From positions 1 to 26,497 of the IMG/VR virus record IMGVR_UViG_3300021440_000105: DNA of 26,497 nucleotides. One strand, 5' to 3'. The position numbers were made by a program, and so were the translations under genes. Under the pieces are notes generated by a model. It was not told the origin of the DNA and did not search any database. It saw only the letters and a program-made list of their open reading frames with translations. The DNA comes from a virus. This document shows positions 21,986-26,497 of this stretch, piece by piece. Each line of letters begins with the position of its first letter. Position 1 is the first letter of the stretch.

Positions 21986-22459
21986 ATGGGTGCAGCCGCA
22001 GCCGCAATGGTAGGACTTAATGTTTTGCAAGGAACCGCAAACGCTTCTATGCAAAAAGCTCAAGCTAAATACCAAGCTAGTCAGATGAATCAAAATGCTA
22101 AACTTGCTAATATGCAAGCGGAGGATTCTTTACGACGAGGGGAAGAACAAGCCTACCAAATAAGAAAACAAAGTAAATCTCTTATTGGTTCTCAACGTGC
22201 TAGTTATGCGGCCCAAGGAATAGATGTTTCAAGTGGGAGTGCGCTTGATGTTCAAGGAGACACAGCGGCTTTAGCAGAACTTGATGCGCTCACTATTAAG
22301 AATAATGCGTTTAAAGAAGCTATGGGGTACAAGATCCAAGCGTCCCAATTAAAATCAAATGCAAAAGCAGTAAAATCTTTCGGCCAGATGCAATCTAATC
22401 TTTCTCTTTTAGGAGGAGGAATAGGAGCGGTTGGAAGTTATTACCAATACAAACAATAA
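21986..22459 (+). CDS. Internal virion/ejection protein (T7 gp14-like)
   Basis: This 157-residue protein has an Ala/Gly-rich N-terminus (MGAAAAAMVGLNVLQG). A long Gln/Ala helix follows (QKAQAKYQASQMNQNAKLANMQ), then the hallmark RASYAAQGIDVSSGSALDV. It ends with a glycine-rich segment (LLGGGIGAVGSYYQY). This is the pattern of the smallest of the three podoviral ejection proteins, which leave the head before DNA and build a channel across the envelope; the glycine-rich ends would insert in membrane. GGGG lies before the ATG. Confidence 0.8.
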   Translation: MGAAAAAMVGLNVLQGTANASMQKAQAKYQASQMNQNAKLANMQAEDSLRRGEEQAYQIRKQSKSLIGSQRASYAAQGIDVSSGSALDVQGDTAALAELDALTIKNNAFKEAMGYKIQASQLKSNAKAVKSFGQMQSNLSLLGGGIGAVGSYYQYKQ

Positions 22460-22468
22460 GGTAGTTTT

Positions 22469-24163
22469 ATGCCTATAGTACCTAAATATGAAAGACAAAT
22501 ACGAAGTACAGGGCTTAATCTCCCTCAAAATAATTTTAATGCCCCTGATCTATCAGCTAATTTTAATAATGTATTTGATCAAGCTAAAGGGGCGGTTAAA
22601 GCAATTCATTCAGTTCAATTAGAAGAAAAAGCAAAAGCGGATAAGCTTTCTTTAATGAAAGCGCAAAATGATTATGATTCTTTTTTAGGGGAATACCTCC
22701 ATAATAAAGATACAGGTGCACTTACAAAAAAAGGTGAAAGTGCTTTTAATTTAGACGATGATTTTGAAGTACAACATAAAGCTAAGATAGAAGAGATAAA
22801 TAAAACATTAAATAATGATGAACAAAAACAATCTTTTAATTTTTACGCTTCTGATAAAAAAATTAGCTCAAAAAATTTAATCTATGGGCATATAGAAAAA
22901 GAAAAGAATGATTTTTCTAATACTCAAGCTACGGCCAGAGTAAATCTTCTCCAAGAACAAGCCTCCCAAAATCCATATTCTCCTAAAGCAATTGCGGATA
23001 GTCTTAAAGAACAAAACAAAGCGATTATTAATTTAGGTCAATTAAATGGTTTACCTCAAGAAAAAGTCGATCAATTAATTTTAGAGGCGAATTCAAAGAC
23101 TCATCGAGGAGTGCTTAATACTTACCTTAATAAAGGTGAGGATGTAATTGCTCAACAATATTTTAATCATGTTAGTAAAGATATGACCTCTTCTGATAGG
23201 GAAATGGTTCAAAAATCTTTAGAAGTAACTTCCACTTTAGGGCAATCCCAAAGACTCACTGAAAATATTATGGGTGCTAATTTAAGTCAGAGTGAATCTT
23301 TAAAAAAAGCAAGATTAATTCAAGATCCTAAAATTCAAGATATGGTGGTTCAACGAATTAAAACTAGATTTGATGAGGATCATGAAGCTAAAGTTTACGC
23401 ACAAAATGATGCTTTTACCGAACTTTATAATAATGTTGTTCATGATAAATTAGATATTAGTAATTTAGATAAAGAGAAATTAACTTCATTACCACCTTCC
23501 ATGCAAGCGACGATTCTTTCTATGAAAGATGGACAAAAAGAAAGTGATTTAACTAAATACCAAGATTGGCAATTTATGGCCAACGATTCTAGCCAGCATA
23601 AAGAATTTATGCGAATAGATGCGAGTGAGTTTGTTAAACATCTCACTCCTACTGATGCTAAACACATGATCCAATTACAAGCGGATATTAGAAAAGGAAA
23701 ATTTGATTCCCTTGAAGGGCAAGGGTATCTTTCCCAAAAAGCGTTGGTAGATCAAAATTTAAGAGAACTAAAAATAAAAGATAAAGTTGAGCAAGCATCT
23801 TTTCATAAATACATAAATCAAAAAGTAGAAGAATGGTCTACTACTAATAATAAAAAACCATCAAAAATGCCGAGGGAAGAATTACAAAAAATTATAGATG
23901 AGGGTTTAATTGAAGGTGAAGTGAAGAGTGGGTATCTATTAAAAATTGATCCGAATAAAAGGGCCTATCAAGTTAAAACAGAAGAACTTCCTAATTTTGT
24001 TCCTGATAATGAAGAGGATGCGGCTAAATTAAAAAATTATAAAGAAACTGTTCTTCTTGAACAAAAAGTTAAACAAAAATTAAAAGATGCTGGTCGTCCG
24101 CATTCACCTCAAGATGTAGAGTTAGTCATAAAAAATATTAAAAAAATAGCTGGTAAACAATAA
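22469..24163 (+). CDS. Internal virion/ejection protein (T7 gp15 / P22 gp20-position)
   Basis: This 564-residue, highly charged and almost wholly helical protein starts with MPIVPKYERQIRSTGLNLPQ. The MP-VP-YerQv start is shared by many podoviral ejection proteins. Gln/Lys/Glu-rich repeats with regularly spaced hydrophobic residues suggest coiled coils throughout; no cysteine or membrane segment is seen. Position second in the ejection gene trio and size agree with the gp15-type tube component. The last base of the stop is the first base of the next ATG (TAATG). Confidence 0.75.
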   Translation: MPIVPKYERQIRSTGLNLPQNNFNAPDLSANFNNVFDQAKGAVKAIHSVQLEEKAKADKLSLMKAQNDYDSFLGEYLHNKDTGALTKKGESAFNLDDDFEVQHKAKIEEINKTLNNDEQKQSFNFYASDKKISSKNLIYGHIEKEKNDFSNTQATARVNLLQEQASQNPYSPKAIADSLKEQNKAIINLGQLNGLPQEKVDQLILEANSKTHRGVLNTYLNKGEDVIAQQYFNHVSKDMTSSDREMVQKSLEVTSTLGQSQRLTENIMGANLSQSESLKKARLIQDPKIQDMVVQRIKTRFDEDHEAKVYAQNDAFTELYNNVVHDKLDISNLDKEKLTSLPPSMQATILSMKDGQKESDLTKYQDWQFMANDSSQHKEFMRIDASEFVKHLTPTDAKHMIQLQADIRKGKFDSLEGQGYLSQKALVDQNLRELKIKDKVEQASFHKYINQKVEEWSTTNNKKPSKMPREELQKIIDEGLIEGEVKSGYLLKIDPNKRAYQVKTEELPNFVPDNEEDAAKLKNYKETVLLEQKVKQKLKDAGRPHSPQDVELVIKNIKKIAGKQ

Positions 24164-26497
24164 TGAATGAATACGATTCACTTATAGACCAATACATAAA
24201 ATCTACCCCACCTAAAATTGATCCAGTGGATTCTTCCATTAATGAAGTTAAAGATATTCAAGAAACACAATTTAAGATTAATGAAAAACAAGTTTCTAAA
24301 GAACACCCAGATGATTATGCAAAATATGTAAAAGTAGCGGAGGAACAAAATATCCCAGTCGCTATGGTTCAACGTAATTGGGATAGATTTAAACCTAAAG
24401 AATATGAAATTGATTATGAAGATTTATCTAATAACTCCCCTAAGACGAGAGATTTTTTAAACGATCCAACTAATCTCTCCTTATTTAAAGATGAGATTAA
24501 TTCATTAAAAGAATCTGAATATATTTCTAAACAAATCCCTTCTAAAGATAAAGGATTTATTAATGATACTATTTTAGCCGGCCAACAAGGGTTTGTTTCT
24601 TTAGGTTCCTCAACTCTTGTGCTTGCTTTAGCTCATGGTATTGGTGATGAAGAATTTGTTTCTAAAGCTTTAGCTGATTCGGTTAAAACCCAAAGATCTT
24701 TAGATTTAATTACCCCTACTCATGTACAAAATTTCCAAGAATTAATGAGTAAAGAACGCCAAGATTTAAATTTAGCAAAAGATAAATTTTTAGTTGGGTA
24801 TGATGAGTTAAAAGATGGAAGAATTTTAGATGGGTTAGAAAAAGCGGCTAAAGGTGGTTTTGAAACTGTCTATGAAGCTTTAGATTTTGCTAAAGAGTTT
24901 ATTTCTAATCCTAGAAGTGCCTCTTACACAATTGCGCAAAATATTCCTAATGCTATTCCTTCTATAGGTGGTTCTATCGCTGGCGTCCCCTTAGGGCCAA
25001 TAGGAATTTATGCGGGAAGTTTTACGGGAGGGGTTTCTACTGAAGTTGGTTCTTCTATTTTGGAAGATCTTGAAAAACAAGGGGTGGATACTTCTAATCA
25101 GGATGCCATAAAAAAAGCGTTTAGAGATCCTAAAATAATTGATGAAATTAAAACTCGTGCTTATAAAAAAGGGATCACTACTTCGGCCATTGATTCTTTA
25201 TTTACGGTATTTGCTGGAAAACTACTTAAAGGTGCCGCTGGTAAATCACTTAAAGCTAAAGCTATAGCGGGATTAAAAGAATTAGGGGTTCAATCCACTG
25301 GCGAATCTTTATCCGAATTTGGTGGGCAATTAGCAAGAGAAGGAAGTTTATCTAAAGTTGATCTAGGTGAATCTCTTCAAGAGGGTTTAACTTCTTTAGG
25401 TCAATCCGTAGCGGATACTTCTGTAGGAGCGGTTAGAAGAAAAGCCACTTCTCTTAGAGATCTTTCCAATGAAACTAAAACATTTATTAATTCATTTAAA
25501 GATTCCCAAGGAATCCAAGCGATAAAAGATTTATCTAATAAAATAAGAGATTCAAAATCATTTAATCGTTCACCTAAAAAAATAGAACAATTAGTGGGTA
25601 ATCTTACACAAGGTGAATCTATTTATTTCCAAGCAAGTGATTGGGAAAAATTATTTAAAGAGGGTATTTCTCCATTAGAAAAAGCGGATGAATTATTACC
25701 AGAAGGACGAAAACAATATTTAGAAGCTAAAGAAAGTGGGAATCCGATAGAAGTAAAACAATCCCATTACATAACCAAAATAGCTCAAAGTGAAATTCAG
25801 GATTCATTAGAAGGTTCTATTAAGTTAACCCCTAATGGGTTATCTAAAAATGAGATTCAAGAATTTACTAATAATTTTGAAAACACTATTCAGCAATTAG
25901 CAAAACCCGCTCAAGAAGAATTAATTACTAAAAAACAGATTAATGATTCTTTTGAAGCGGTAAAAGAAGATGTTGCGCTCCAATTAATGGAAGCAGGTCA
26001 TTCTAAACAGACCGCTCAAATTTATGCCGAAGCTATGACCCCGTTAAGAGTTTTAGCTGAAAGAGCCAATATTGACCCTTATGCTCTTTATGAAAAATAT
26101 AATATTAGAATCCAAAAACAAAAATCAGGGGATGCTTCTAATTTTGATTCTACTCAAAAAAATAATGAAAAATTTTATTATGATGAAGAATTAAAAAACA
26201 TGTTGGATGAAGTACGAAAAGATCCAAAATCCAATTTAGTAAAAGAATTAGGGTTTAAAAATAAAACTTCATTTGTTAAAGCGGCTACTGACCCTAAACA
26301 TAAAGATCATAAAATAATTAAAAATGCTATTAACCAAAGATTACAAAATATAGAGCATTTTCAAAAAGACAAAAATACTCCACAAGGAAGTTTAAAAATT
26401 TCTCCTAAAAGAGAAATGACTATTTCACTTTTTGAGAATGCAGATAAATCAACTTTTCTCCATGAGACAGGGCATTTATTTCTTGAGATTTTAGGAG
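24163..26497 (+). CDS. Large ejection protein with zincin-like motif; 3' end beyond window
   Basis: The frame is open from ATG 24163 to the right edge (778 codons), overlapping the previous stop by one base. The N-terminal 230 residues are charged. A Gly/Pro/Ala-rich segment (ASYTIAQNIPNAIPSIGG-SIAGVPLGPIGIYAGSFTGG, about 252-290) could enter a membrane. A VDTSNQDAIKKAF region and long helices follow. At residues 767-771 stands HETGH within STFLHETGHLFLEIL, the zinc-binding HExxH signature of a metallopeptidase-like domain common in very large phage internal proteins. It is the third ejection protein (T7 gp16 position). A catalytic role in crossing the envelope or cleaving host proteins is possible. 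Confidence 0.82.
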   Translation, partial: MNEYDSLIDQYIKSTPPKIDPVDSSINEVKDIQETQFKINEKQVSKEHPDDYAKYVKVAEEQNIPVAMVQRNWDRFKPKEYEIDYEDLSNNSPKTRDFLNDPTNLSLFKDEINSLKESEYISKQIPSKDKGFINDTILAGQQGFVSLGSSTLVLALAHGIGDEEFVSKALADSVKTQRSLDLITPTHVQNFQELMSKERQDLNLAKDKFLVGYDELKDGRILDGLEKAAKGGFETVYEALDFAKEFISNPRSASYTIAQNIPNAIPSIGGSIAGVPLGPIGIYAGSFTGGVSTEVGSSILEDLEKQGVDTSNQDAIKKAFRDPKIIDEIKTRAYKKGITTSAIDSLFTVFAGKLLKGAAGKSLKAKAIAGLKELGVQSTGESLSEFGGQLAREGSLSKVDLGESLQEGLTSLGQSVADTSVGAVRRKATSLRDLSNETKTFINSFKDSQGIQAIKDLSNKIRDSKSFNRSPKKIEQLVGNLTQGESIYFQASDWEKLFKEGISPLEKADELLPEGRKQYLEAKESGNPIEVKQSHYITKIAQSEIQDSLEGSIKLTPNGLSKNEIQEFTNNFENTIQQLAKPAQEELITKKQINDSFEAVKEDVALQLMEAGHSKQTAQIYAEAMTPLRVLAERANIDPYALYEKYNIRIQKQKSGDASNFDSTQKNNEKFYYDEELKNMLDEVRKDPKSNLVKELGFKNKTSFVKAATDPKHKDHKIIKNAINQRLQNIEHFQKDKNTPQGSLKISPKREMTISLFENADKSTFLHETGHLFLEILG

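Noticed and set aside
1-26497. tRNA genes or integrase/attachment sites
   Set aside because: I found no cloverleaf-like sequence with a TTCGA-type arm, no recombinase motifs and no convincing att core; an exhaustive search was not possible by eye.

Overview
This window looks like part of the genome of a tailed phage, or prophage, with podovirus morphology. The structural gene order closely follows the Bordetella phage BPP-1 type: terminase, portal, Bbp19-like protein, scaffold, capsid, Bbp16-like cement protein, Bbp15-like protein, T7 gp11/gp12-like tail proteins, ejection proteins. The DNA is AT-rich with strong AGGA/GGAG ribosome sites, and the phage carries a lipoprotein with a good lipobox. 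This suggests a low-GC, probably Gram-negative host, which cannot be named from the sequence alone.

Leftward half (about 1-10,600, minus strand). A tightly packed replication operon reads, from its promoter side: AEP-type primase/helicase (7596 to 5278), SNF2-family ATPase, RecB/Cas4-like nuclease with a probable Fe-S cluster, DUF2815-type ssDNA-binding protein, and a family A DNA polymerase that runs off the left edge. The polymerase is split by a 302-residue intein with a LAGLIDADG-like endonuclease core. Upstream of the primase lies a 560-base non-coding region holding a rightward terminator, a candidate origin (three GGTTGAG-type repeats plus an AT-rich tract) and a tandem hairpin repeat. 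Further right is an accessory block of small genes: a lipoprotein, two short unknown proteins, a ribbon-helix-helix regulator, an ArdC-like antirestriction protein, and two tiny ORFs too short for routine gene calling. Two nearly identical sigma70-like promoters drive this block.

Switch region (about 10,555-11,680). Between the divergent transcription units lies a perfect 16-bp palindrome identical in form to bacterial chromosomal parS, then a rightward promoter with dyads around its start point. Next comes terS. After it is a 480-base non-coding gap with a cluster of ATGTAACAT inverted repeats, a hairpin, and a pair of direct repeats containing DnaA-box-like sequences.

Rightward half (11,679-26,497, plus strand). 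This is the packaging, head, tail and ejection operon. It holds terL, a GNAT acetyltransferase, a small virion-associated protein, portal, Bbp19-like protein, a scaffold gene split by a GTGA overlap, the major capsid gene, a decayed HNH endonuclease remnant, the cement protein gene (apparently starting on ATA), a Bbp15-like protein, a terminator, two tail tube genes and three ejection proteins. The last of these is cut by the right edge just after a HETGH zincin motif.

The most notable points are the parS-like palindrome on a phage, the polymerase intein, the shared operator and promoter motifs of the switch region, and the three irregular genes around the capsid gene. All function calls rest on motifs read by eye; no database search was possible.
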